Source: Spongilla lacustris
Taxonomy: Eukaryota; Porifera; Demospongiae; Spongillida; Spongillidae
Length of the DNA: 64,000 nt
NCBI GenBank assembly: GCA_949361645.1
Contig: OX442428.1
Span: forward strand, 8,091,049-8,155,048
Direction: 5' to 3'
The position numbers and the translations under genes are program-made. Under the pieces are notes generated by a model. The model was not told the DNA's origin. It made no database searches and saw only the letters and a program-made list of their open reading frames with translations. This document shows positions 35,859 through 54,169 of this stretch, in pieces. Each line of letters opens with the position of its first letter. Positions within the stretch are counted from its first letter, which is position 1.

Positions 35859-36812
35859 TCAGTGGTAGTGATTACGTAATCCTTCGTGTGACAACCTGCG
35901 AGGAGGACGTTCCATTTCACGCTGGTGGTAGTGAGAGAGCCGATCCCTGACGTCCTCCTTAAGCCAGTGTGGGTGGTCCCGGGAGTGGAGGCGTGCCTCG
36001 TGGTGCCTGTGATGGGAGCGCTCAAGCTCTCCCGGAGTGGGCGGAGCAAGGGGAGGGGGAGGAGGTAGCAGCGGGTAAGGATGAGGGTGGTGTGGGGAGA
36101 AAAGAAATGGAGGGTCTACATGATGGTAGCCATGGGGTGACGATCCCATAGGTGGGTATCCATGGGGTGATCCCATAGGGGGGTACCCATGGGGTGATGA
36201 CCCCATTGGGAGGTACCCATGGGGAGGTTGCAATTCCACGGGAGAAAAGCGGAGATCCGCGGCAGCGGCATGAGGGGACGGAGAAGACGTTGATTGGTGC
36301 TGGGCGTACGTCGGATGGCTATGAGCCAGAGCCTGTTGGAAAGGGTTGTCTGACGAGGTGTTGCCCATGGCAATAGGCGAGTCCTCCTGTCTCGTCACTC
36401 TAACGTTGGGCGTCGAAGGAGTGTTCTGAGCCCCCGCAGCTCTGAGCGTCAAAGGACGCCCGTGAAGTTTGATTCCGTCTAATAGCCCGACTGCGTAGGG
36501 TAGCGACTCCTTATGCATAAATTCGACAAATCCATAACCCTTGTGGTGACCCGTGCTTCGATCAGAAGGTATATAAACTTTAGACAGTGGTCCCGCCTAT
36601 GTGTACGTGTGCGTGTTGGGGAGGGGGTGAAGGATAACGGCCGCAACGCTAGGGCACACATGCGCGCGCGCGCATAAGCACACGTACACGTGTATATGTA
36701 CCTGCAAAAAGAGTTCGTACAATAGCTCTTCTAACTCGGTAACTGGTGTGGATATATCGAGATTCCGAATGTACAAGGAAAACTCGTCTACTGGCTTGCT
36801 TGAAGCTTGCAT
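35859..36812 (-). CDS. RBM7: RRM protein, RBM7/RBM11-like, two exons
   Basis: Exon 1 is 36812-36702 and exon 2 is 36596-35859. One N-terminal RNA-recognition motif: RNP2 is LYIRNL, RNP1 is KGYGFVEF, followed by SLPYAVGLLDGIKLHGRPLT, which matches the RBM7/RBM11 family closely. In mammals RBM7 pairs with ZCCHC8 and MTREX in the nuclear exosome targeting complex that feeds unstable nuclear RNA to the exosome. The C-terminal two-thirds are low complexity: HGYPPMGS repeats, Pro/His-rich stretches and an Arg/His-rich end. SF3B4-like proteins were considered but have two RRMs. RBM7 versus RBM11 cannot be told apart here. Confidence 0.82.
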
Positions 36813-36911
36813 CGCATTTAACTATTAAATTTCTAGATGATGCACGCTGCACGTCACGTGATGCGACTTTATTATTGTCCACCTCCTACACACGTAATTA
36901 TCTCAGCGAGG
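36813..36911. promoter_or_regulatory. Shared divergent promoter region, RBM7-like / dysbindin
   Basis: The start codons are 99 bp apart on opposite strands. The gap holds GCACGTCACGTGATGCGACT, which contains a CACGTGA E-box and CGTCA core. No TATA box is evident. Confidence 0.5.
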
Positions 36912-37835
36912 ATGGCTTCGCGTGTGAAACAGGACCTGATGGAAGGCATGAAGGGGGTCAGGGGGCTACTGAGCCTTGCTAAAAATGACTTCGTGAACAA
37001 TTCCAAAGACCTGAAGCAGGACTTCAAGGAGATTCTGGAAATGGCTCGAACTAAAAGAAGATCTAAACAGGACACAAAGCCGCTCTCTGCGTTGGACGCC
37101 AAAATTAACCCCGACGCTGGGGCCGAGCTCCTCAGCCACTTTCGGTACCAATGGAGTGCCATTCACAAGAGCATTCAGAGCGCTTCTGCGGTCGCCACGA
37201 CAGTAGACGTGATGGTCACCGAAGTAGAACAGAAATCGCGCTCGGCGAAGGATGTTGTATCCAAATGCCACGCTGAGTTCAGTGAGCTGCCGAGTGTACT
37301 GAGAGAAGTACAGAAGACTCAAGAGAAGGTTTTGAAAATCGAAGAATGCTTGAAGAAGGTAGAAGATGCTATCATGGAATACTGTCAGATTGCTGCCAAA
37401 GCGGAAGCGTATAAGAAAAAGCTGGCCGACACAGAAGCGCTGGACACACACAGGAAAGAGCAGTACCTAGCTGTCGAACGCTACCAACTGTCCCTAGGGG
37501 AGGAGCAGAAATTGCTGACAGAGGAAAGGGCAAAGCATGAACAAGAGAAACTTCACGAGCGCCAAAGAAACTTTGGTGAGTTGTTTGAGAAGCAGATGAG
37601 CGAATACAAAGAGAAGGGGGAGCTTGAGAGACCCATCTCGGAAAGCGACCCGGGAACCTCGCTTGACAACATTACCATAGATGACACAGACGATGCTGCT
37701 TTGAATAACTTCTTGGGTGACATTGGACCTGATGATGTAGCATCAAATCCTGAGGGCACACTAGAGGAATCATTGGAGAGCGAATCAGATGCAGCTGCAA
37801 GCAAACTCAACGAGGTCGTCAGTGGAGGAGTTTAG
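36912..37835 (+). CDS. DTNBP1: Dysbindin, single exon
   Basis: Subunit of BLOC-1, the cytosolic complex for endosome-to-lysosome-related organelle transport. The 307-residue frame has no intron. It starts MASRVKQDLMEGMKGV; LDAKINPDAGAELLSHFRYQ and WSAIHKSIQSA correspond to the conserved dysbindin segment (AGLELLSRYEDTWAALH in human), followed by a long coiled coil (about residues 105-230) with LHERQRNFGELFEKQMSEY, and an acidic C-terminus with DDTDDAALNNFLGDIG. An earlier in-frame Met (36837) would add 25 residues; MASRVKQ is preferred because it matches the domain start and keeps a promoter gap from the RBM7-like gene. Confidence 0.9.
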   Translation: MASRVKQDLMEGMKGVRGLLSLAKNDFVNNSKDLKQDFKEILEMARTKRRSKQDTKPLSALDAKINPDAGAELLSHFRYQWSAIHKSIQSASAVATTVDVMVTEVEQKSRSAKDVVSKCHAEFSELPSVLREVQKTQEKVLKIEECLKKVEDAIMEYCQIAAKAEAYKKKLADTEALDTHRKEQYLAVERYQLSLGEEQKLLTEERAKHEQEKLHERQRNFGELFEKQMSEYKEKGELERPISESDPGTSLDNITIDDTDDAALNNFLGDIGPDDVASNPEGTLEESLESESDAAASKLNEVVSGGV

Positions 37836-37935
37836 GACAAACAGTTTATAGACAACAGAGATATAATTGTAAAGTGAATGAATAATTTTATCCACAATGA
37901 GACAAGACAATACTGAATAGAAAAGTCACGTGATG

Positions 37936-39313
37936 TCAGTTAGCTGCCTTCTTTACAGCCCTAGAAAGAGAAGAGTTATTATTTTATTGGTTACATCTAC
38001 TGCAGGCACACATACCGGTATGTTCCAACAACAACTGCATGGTCTCGTTCGTATGGTTCCAGAGTAAGCTGTTCCTGTGGCTTCAGTTTCTCAGCCTGTA
38101 GCTTTTTGATCTCGTTTGCAAATACAACTGCTGGCTCAGCAGTTGAATCTATGCAATTAGCCTTTGGGGGGGGGGTCAAGCATACCAAAATTATATATAT
38201 ATATAAATTACCTTAATTGAAATAACGAAGTGTCCTTGGTTTTTTAAGAAAGTGTGGCAGTTGAGTGCAAGTATTCTTGCTTGATCAGGCTGAGCCACAT
38301 CACTGAAGACTACGTCAACCATTCCTGTGCATGAAACACTTGACTAGTGCCCAGACCTCACGAGGTATAAAAAAACATTTACTTACCCATCAACATGCGA
38401 TACTTGTGTGGATGGCGTGCATCCTCAATGATCGGTATTATGTTCGTCCTCTTTTTGGCCACATTAAGCAAATCCCTGCCACTTCTGTGTGAGAACTCCA
38501 CTGCATACACCAGACCTTCCTATCCCAACGAAAAGCCCCCAAAAAATTTAGCCTGAAATTTTTTTGTGCAACGGTATTGCCCTCACCGGTCCAACAAGGT
38601 CCGACACATGGGATACAGTAGTACCAGAGGCCGCTCCCAAATACAACACTTTGGATCCAGGTTTCATGTGAATCTTGTCCACTCCACCCAAGATGGCAGC
38701 CGCCAGTTTGCTGCGGAAAGGGTTCCACACGCGGTACTCTATCTTAGTCTTATCAGTAGTGCCCTCCTGGGGGGTCTAGAAGGCAACGCAAAGAAATGCG
38801 CACAGTGAGTATTACGGTAGCGTGTATCGATTTAATATTTGAAATCATGATGGGCTTGTGCAGATATGCCTAGAGACGATAGGAGCCTACCTCAACTGTT
38901 ATCCGCTTCTCTCCGTACACGGAATCTCCGGGTATCATATTTTTCGTAACAAGCGCATCTTCTTTGCCTCGTGCGATGAAAACACCTGTTCATTTTTTTA
39001 AAGGCATTATATGACATCAGAGGCACTCGTGTGCGCATCTTACCTTCGTGACGATGGGGCTCAATGATCACTTGCCTGCCACCTCGCATACCACCCGGTC
39101 CTCCTCTCCCTCCTCTTCCACCACCACGAGGACTTTTAAACGATCCTCCCCTGCCGCCACCAAATCCCCCTCTTCCTCCTCCTCCTCCTCTTCCCCCACC
39201 AAATCCCCCTCTTCCTCTACCTCGCATCCCTGAACAACAGGATGTGCAATACATGTAAAAACCTCATACTACGGCTCCTTGTACATACCTGGTCCTGCTC
39301 CCGGTCTACCCAT
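37936..39313 (-). CDS. FBL: Fibrillarin (rRNA 2'-O-methyltransferase), eight exons
   Basis: Nucleolar methyltransferase of box C/D snoRNPs. Exons: 39313-39289, 39229-39044, 38985-38891, 38775-38587, 38520-38387, 38324-38212, 38161-38026, 37960-37936; 300 residues in frame throughout. An N-terminal Gly/Arg-rich (GAR) domain ([13 protein letters not shown]) precedes the conserved core: [20 protein letters not shown] (SAM binding), [55 protein letters not shown] and [20 protein letters not shown]. It ends RAVKKAAN. All key motifs are intact. Confidence 0.97.
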
Positions 39314-40314
39314 ATCTCTTGACTTCACAACACAACACGTGCACTGTATTAGCGCATGCGCACTGGGCGAATTGAATTGGTCAGCTCATTGCCTGTTTGT
39401 GGTCGTTAAACTTTTGGCGCGCTTTCGTCGTGTGCTTGGATTTTTTGAGCGAACTCGAGTGGCTCTTATCGTTGAAGCTTTGGAAAGGTTGGAGTGACCG
39501 AAGCGGTATAGCTTCCTCCCAGTTAAGCTTTAGGAAGGACAGAGAAGCGTGTGGATTAAAAGGTGAGCCAGTTTCATCCAAAACGCACCAAAGTTGACAT
39601 GTAGGCTTTTGCGGGGCTATATTAAGTGTAGATACTGATAAAAAGCTAATTAGAGGCTAGAGGTGTCAGAAAAAAGCCTTGGATCGTCTTTTAAAGCTTT
39701 GTGTCGTTAGTTGCCGCCATCTTTTTTTTTTTTTTTACAAGCTTTAATGTGTTTGGCTTTTACAGCTGACTAGTTAGCCCCAGGTGATGTGTCTCGTTTG
39801 GAGACAGTATATGAGGTATATGCGCCCGGTATTTGCTTCTTTGTCGTTTGTGAGCGTTAGTGCGTGTGGGTGTGTTGTTAGCGGCTTACATAGCTTTGTC
39901 AAATCTTAATATCCAGCCTCGTTAGGAAGCTTTTGTAGTAGGCAGAACACTTTAGAAACTAGTTTACATGCGGGCGTTGGCCCTTTCCCCTTCTTTTCTA
40001 TTCAAAGCTACATATGCCCTCTCTCAGTACCCGCGTACCGCCAATAACCAACAGCTGAGCTTTGTGTGAAAATCAGCCAATCCAGTGGTGATTTGAATTC
40101 CTTGATGTCCGCTTCCACACACAGCATTTTGTGTTATGACAATAGGAAATGAGAATACGTGTTGTGGCCTTGTCCACAATAGTCTTCCTGTTGTCTTGGG
40201 CAGAGGGAAAAAAAAAAAAAAAAAAACATGTGACCATCCATTACGTCACTGTTTATAACCCCCAAATTCCGGTGGTCACGTTTCCTGTTCGGTACATACA
40301 CACAGGCGTTGCTT
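39314..40314. other. Divergent upstream region of fibrillarin and DYRK1
   Basis: About 1 kb between the FBL and DYRK1 start codons. It probably holds non-coding first exon(s) of DYRK1: several GTAAG-like donors and a T14 run (39722-39735) are present, but no coding exon is recognised. An A18-19 run lies at about 40208-40227. Confidence 0.5.
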
Positions 40315-43309
<2,995 letters not shown>

Positions 43310-43523
43310 CTGGGGGGAGGGAAAGCACGTAGTAGCCACGTGGATAATGTCCAGCAAGCAAATGCCAGCAGAATAAATAGACCAGGTGGGGTCACAGATT
43401 AATGCTAGCCATTTGGCTAATGGTTGCAATAACCTGCATAGACTGTGACCCCAAAATGTATGTTGTGTGTTATTGTGTGTGTGTGATGCCTGTCCCAAGT
43501 GTTCAAATGTACACACAGTTTGT

Positions 43524-44410
43524 TCAGAGAATCGTGACATTGCAGCTGCGTGTGGAAAAAGGACCTTCAAGTTTAGCAATGACGTTAATGTGCATATTCC
43601 TCGCTTACCCCAGAACTCCTTTACCGGCCCAAGGGCGTGGTGTTATTGACAAAACGACAGGGATGCCTCTTCGGTTTACGATGACTCTCAAGGGACGCTT
43701 TTTGGTAGGGGTTGGAGGTGTAAAAGGGTCGATGCGTGCACAACGACACACTTGCCTCGACGCTGTGTTGAGCAACAAGGGCCAAGTCCGACAGTGAGCT
43801 AAAATTTGAGGCATTCAAGGTTCCAAATTCAACAATGGCGTCGTCAACCTGCAGATCCTTGCGAGGCGCACAAGAGATAAGGCGTTGTCAGAACACGTGA
43901 GAGGATCTTACTGCCAAAGCCGCAGGCGATCCTTCCGTTACTGAATTGATTTTTGCAAATGCCCTAGCCACTGCTACGCTAGTTTGACGGCCATCTTTCT
44001 CATTTCTCGCCTTTCCCAACTCTCTTGCTTCGGCGTGGATATCATATAGCTTCTTTTCTATGGCTTGCAGCAGCGTCTTGTGATCGTTTCTTAAACCTTA
44101 TGGTGGTAGAAGTTAAGAGTTTGAGACCCGTGATTGCACTCGTATTCAAATGGGACCCACAAATAACTCTATTCCTGGCAGTTCGCACTGCGTAAAGGTC
44201 AATGTCGGATCGCGGGTAGCCTTCAGCGTCGAAAAGAGACCCGTCCATTCCAACGCCCTTTTGCTGCGTAAAGTGGTTAAGTTAAATACAAAGGAGGCGA
44301 CCCCTACATCTTACCCCATCGAGGATCTGCAGCTGAGTTTTAATTTCTGCTTCAATAGCGTCCTTTCTTTTGATCAGTTCCTGGGCCGATACGTCTGCAA
44401 CGGGTTCCAT
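43524..44410 (-). CDS. PSMD9: Proteasome assembly chaperone PSMD9 (p27), six exons
   Basis: Chaperone for assembly of the 19S proteasome base. Exons: 44410-44315, 44273-44161, 44096-43912, 43857-43756, 43697-43609, 43545-43524. N-terminal helices start [20 protein letters not shown]; then [20 protein letters not shown] and [20 protein letters not shown], all closely like the human protein. The PDZ domain starts [16 protein letters not shown] and continues [18 protein letters not shown]; the C-terminus [15 protein letters not shown] matches the conserved WAGKGLLGCNI end. The intron after 43756 begins with GC (GAG|GCAAGT); its length (58 nt) is not a multiple of three, so it must be removed. 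Confidence 0.93.
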
Positions 44411-44661
44411 TTGGTTACCCCCAATTTTAACCCTTTGATATTATAAATTTTTAATTAAAATACTAACCTTAGACGACGCGTCTGTCTAAACCTAGTACGA
44501 TTCTGACGGTACATGTATGTGCTAATAGTATAGTCTCTCATCGAAGTATGGTACCACCGCAACACAATAATAGCCTGGATAAGTACAGTATTCTATTAAA
44601 ATGAACACTCGGTATATTTTAATTTGACATCATCCGAAAAAGGTGACATTAGATCATCTGT

Positions 44662-50632
<5,971 letters not shown>

Positions 50633-51637
50633 AGGATAGAAACTGTTGTAGCAATGTGGTTGCCTTGGTTACTTGTTATTCTCCATTTCACTCTTACATG
50701 TTTTCTGGTATCCTATTGACCATGTGATTATGTGGAGTAGTGACCATGTGTGGTGACCTAGGTGTGATGACTGTGTAGTGACCTGTGTGGTGCCTGTAGT
50801 GACCTGTGTGGTGCCTGTAGTGACCTGTGTGGTGCCTGTAGTGACCTGTGTGGTGCCTGTAGTGACCTATGTGGTGCCTGTAGTGACCTGTGTGGTGCCT
50901 GTGGTGACCTGTGTGTAGTGACTGATGATGTGGTGTTGCCTGTACTAAATTGCAGAGCGGTTTATAATCCCCTTTAGGTGATCTGAAAAAATGTAGGTAC
51001 TTAGGGCACATGATCTGACATCATCAATTATTCATGACACACTTTAATCCATGCACAAAGTGTTTACTTTATTTCGTTCTACAATCATTGCCCCGTATAA
51101 AGCATTTCACTATTTGCTTTGAAGCGTGGGCGTATAGCCTGCCACGATGCAACGTTTACAAGAAGGTAACGTATTTTATTATTCATGTATTGTGGACGTT
51201 ACATGTATTCGTATCAGCATGCGAGTTGTTCGCAAGTGTATCATAGCAACAGATACCGTGACCGTGAATAATCATAGATAGTTTAGAGCAGAGAACTATC
51301 TATCTAAACTATCTATGGAATAATTAATTGTTCGTGAGCAGTACATAAGACTTAGATAATGTTAAACGCTTTTTTAAGTTTACTTTTCAGCTAGTACTTC
51401 TTATTCGTATGCTATTTGTAGTGCTTGTGCACGAGAGTGGTAGGTAATTTCGACATTCGCATATTAGTGGGCGGGGTGCATAGGGCCCCACTGTTATAAC
51501 AGCTCTGCTATGGTGACCGTGTGATGATGTGGAGGTGCCTTTAGTGATGTACATGTGTGCAGAGCTTGCACCAGCTGTGGCTAGCCACTACTTATCTTGA
51601 TTTTTTGTGAGTCAAGTTTTTTAAACACATAAAACAT
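50633..51637. other. Region between KAT7-like and ITPA 3' ends
   Basis: Contains a 22-bp minisatellite (TGACCTGTGTGGTGCCTGTA, about nine copies, 50755-50935) and a perfect 14-bp inverted repeat CATAGATAGTTTAG (51273-51286) / CTAAACTATCTATG (51304-51317) with a 17-bp loop. No gene is seen. Confidence 0.7.
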
Positions 51638-51844
51638 TCACACAACATCCAAGCCGTGTGCTACACTGGCACCTCCAGATGACAGCAGGTACTCTTTCAA
51701 CGCATTCAAAGCCTTGCTGCGGTGAGATATGGAGTTTTTCACAGCGGACTCCATCTCAGCATAGGTCTTGTCAAACCCATCAGGCTGGAAAATGGGGTCC
51801 CAGCCAAAGTTGGGAGGCCCTCGAGCAGGTACAATGGTACCCTG

Positions 51845-51894
<50 letters not shown>

Positions 51895-52662
51895 GTGTTA
51901 ATAACCATGTGGCTATGCAAATTGTCACATGTTCATCATACAGGTGTCACTCCCTTGAACAGGATAATTTCGCCATTCTTTTCTGGCCTCAAGGCAAAAG
52001 TACACACGGCAGTAGCTCCCTTGTCCTTATAGGCAGCCAAGAGGTTATTGAGACCTAGGGGTAGGGGTTGTTTCTTTTTAGTGTGTGTGTGTGCGTGTGT
52101 GCATACCATCATGACCCAGCTTTGTCAAAAAACATTTACTTTAGAGATGTATGTGGGGGGTGGTTTGTGTGTGGCAAGTAACAGGAGCAGGGGGAGGAGA
52201 TGGTGTTAGACAAAGGTGCGTAGTAGCCACAGCAGCACTTACATGTACGGTCCAGGTAACCCGTTGAGAGCATTAAAGCAGAGGCACGTGTCTTCGATAA
52301 GGACGGGCCCCTCCACCTGGCACACAACACAGAGAGGTCGAGGGCAGTTGATGACCCCGCCCTTACCTTATCGGACGCGAGGCGACATTTCTCTCGGGTG
52401 ATATCGTCTGGCTCGCCTTGCAGTTCGGGTACTGCAGAATGTGGGTGCCACATCGTACCAATAGCCCAGAGAGGTGCAAGGCTTACGTACGTTCCAGTGA
52501 TACAGACACCACATTCCACGGTATGGAGTTTGCTATTATCGCCCTTACCTAAACAACGCAACGCACGAATAAACTGTTTTAACATTCGCATACTAATGCT
52601 AGTACCTCTTCCAGCTTCTTAGCATTGCTTGTCACGAATGTGAGAGTCCGCTGGGATGCCAT
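51638..52662 (-). CDS. ITPA: Inosine triphosphate pyrophosphatase, about six exons
   Basis: Hydrolyses ITP, dITP and XTP to monophosphates, keeping deaminated purines out of nucleic acids. Exon 1 (52662-52606) [19 protein letters not shown] has the substrate-binding TxNxxK motif. Next comes [20 protein letters not shown], then [32 protein letters not shown], a small exon with [11 protein letters not shown] (about 52157-52107), an exon with [20 protein letters not shown], and the last exon with [27 protein letters not shown] and [14 protein letters not shown]. All family signatures are present; the acceptor before QGEPDD is a little uncertain. A (TG)n run (51849-51893) precedes the last exon. 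Confidence 0.93.
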
Positions 52663-52700
52663 ATTTGACTTTAGCCCTCGTTCCCGTTCCACTATACGCA
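52663..52700. promoter_or_regulatory. Very short divergent region, ITPA / TMEM41A
   Basis: Only 38 bp separate ATG 52662 (minus) from ATG 52701 (plus). An in-frame plus-strand ATG at 52656 would even overlap the ITPA start codon. No TATA box is seen. Confidence 0.5.
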
Positions 52701-53842
52701 ATGAAAGAACCGTTTGCGGTGCTCGGCGTATTAGCGTGCCTCGGGGTAGCTACTGTTGTACTCTACCTGACAGCGTCAGTCCTCTCCAAGGAAATTAAAG
52801 ATGGGTGCGGTAATTCAAAGCAGACACGGTGCTGGTTTGGTTTTCACACGCTACCCACGCACACAGGTCTGAATTGACGTTTCCTAGCGACTTCGCTGAA
52901 CTTCAGGCCATTGTCGGACAGCTGAAGAAGCTCAAGGAAGAACATTTCTATCACGTGCTGCTGTTATTTAGTATAGCCTATCTATACAAGCAGACCTTTG
53001 CTATACCAGGGTCCGTCTTCATGGTCAGTCCTTCGTACGCACCCGCCACCACTCAGTGTCATATTTTATAGAACATTGTGTCTGGGGCACTGTTCGGAGT
53101 GCAGTGGGGACTGCCATTGGTGTGCATTCTTACCGCCACTGGAGCTTCGATGTGCTACCTCCTATCATACTGCTTCGGGAAGGAACTGGTAGGGAAGTAC
53201 TTTGGCCAAAGGATCAGACCAATCCAGGAAAAGGTACAGTAGGGGACTTGGGTTTGTTTTATTTCTAGAGGGTCACACCGCTGACACCCACCCACCAGCT
53301 CAATGATGACCAGCAGAGCCTTCTCCTCATCCTTATCTCACTACGCCTCTTCCCCATGTCCCCTAACTGGCTTCTCAACATTACTGCTCCCATACTTGGA
53401 GTACCACTCCATCTCTTCTATGTCTCTGTGCTCATAGGTAACAGGGCCACATCACACCACACACCCAACTCCTCCTCCCTCTCCCTCACACACCTAACCC
53501 CTCCCTCTCCCTCACACACCTAACTCCTCCCCATTCCTCACACACCTAACTCCTCCCCCTTCCTCACACACCTAACTGCTTCCCTCACACACCTAACTCC
53601 TCCCCCTCCCTCACACACCTAACTGCTCCCCTCCCTCACATATCTAACTCCTCCTCCTCCCCCTAGGGCTTGTACCCTACAACTACCTGTGTGTACAGAC
53701 AGGTCTCATCCTGTCAGAGCTACAGACCCTGACCACAGTGGTAAGCCTCAAGTCAGCAGTGGTACTGGTCCTGGGGACCGCATGCCTCATGGGCGGAGCC
53801 CTGTTGCTAAGGAGACAGAGACAAAGTGTCAAAACTGAATAG
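52701..53842 (+). CDS. TMEM41A: TMEM41A-like VTT-domain membrane protein, five exons
   Basis: Multi-pass ER/endomembrane protein of the VTT (SNARE-associated, DedA-like) family, whose members act as lipid scramblases. Exons: 52701-52804, 52867-53023, 53072-53233, 53299-53437, 53667-53842. An N-terminal membrane segment (VLGVLACLGVATVVLYL) is followed by FPSDFAELQAIVGQLKKLKE, LYKQTFAIPGSVFMNIVSGA (the conserved VTT core), YLLSYCFGKELVGKYFG, LRLFPMSPNWLLNITAPILG and GLVPYNYLCVQTG, all close to vertebrate TMEM41A. The C-terminus is basic (RRQRQSVKTE). It converges on the KMT2 gene, 146 bp between stops. Confidence 0.92.
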
Positions 53843-53988
53843 ATCCAAGAATATATAGAAAGGGGAACAAAACAAAAGCTATTATCGCAGTCTAGCATTG
53901 AGTGCATGGTGTCATGTGGCACCAGCCATGGTGTTAGCACAGTTGAGCATTCTGGGGCGGTTGTGTGTGGGCAGTTGTGGGACAGCAT

Positions 53989-54097
53989 CAGTTCATGGTC
54001 TTACGACAACGTCTAGAACCACAGTGACAAGGGATCTTAGCCACCTCAATAGGGAACTTGTAGTCATAAGTGAGTTCCTCTCCAGGCACCAACCTTC

Positions 54098-54169
<72 letters not shown>

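Noticed and set aside
43402..43797. Plus-strand frame downstream of DYRK1
   Set aside because: It overlaps PSMD9 exons on the minus strand and shows no domain.
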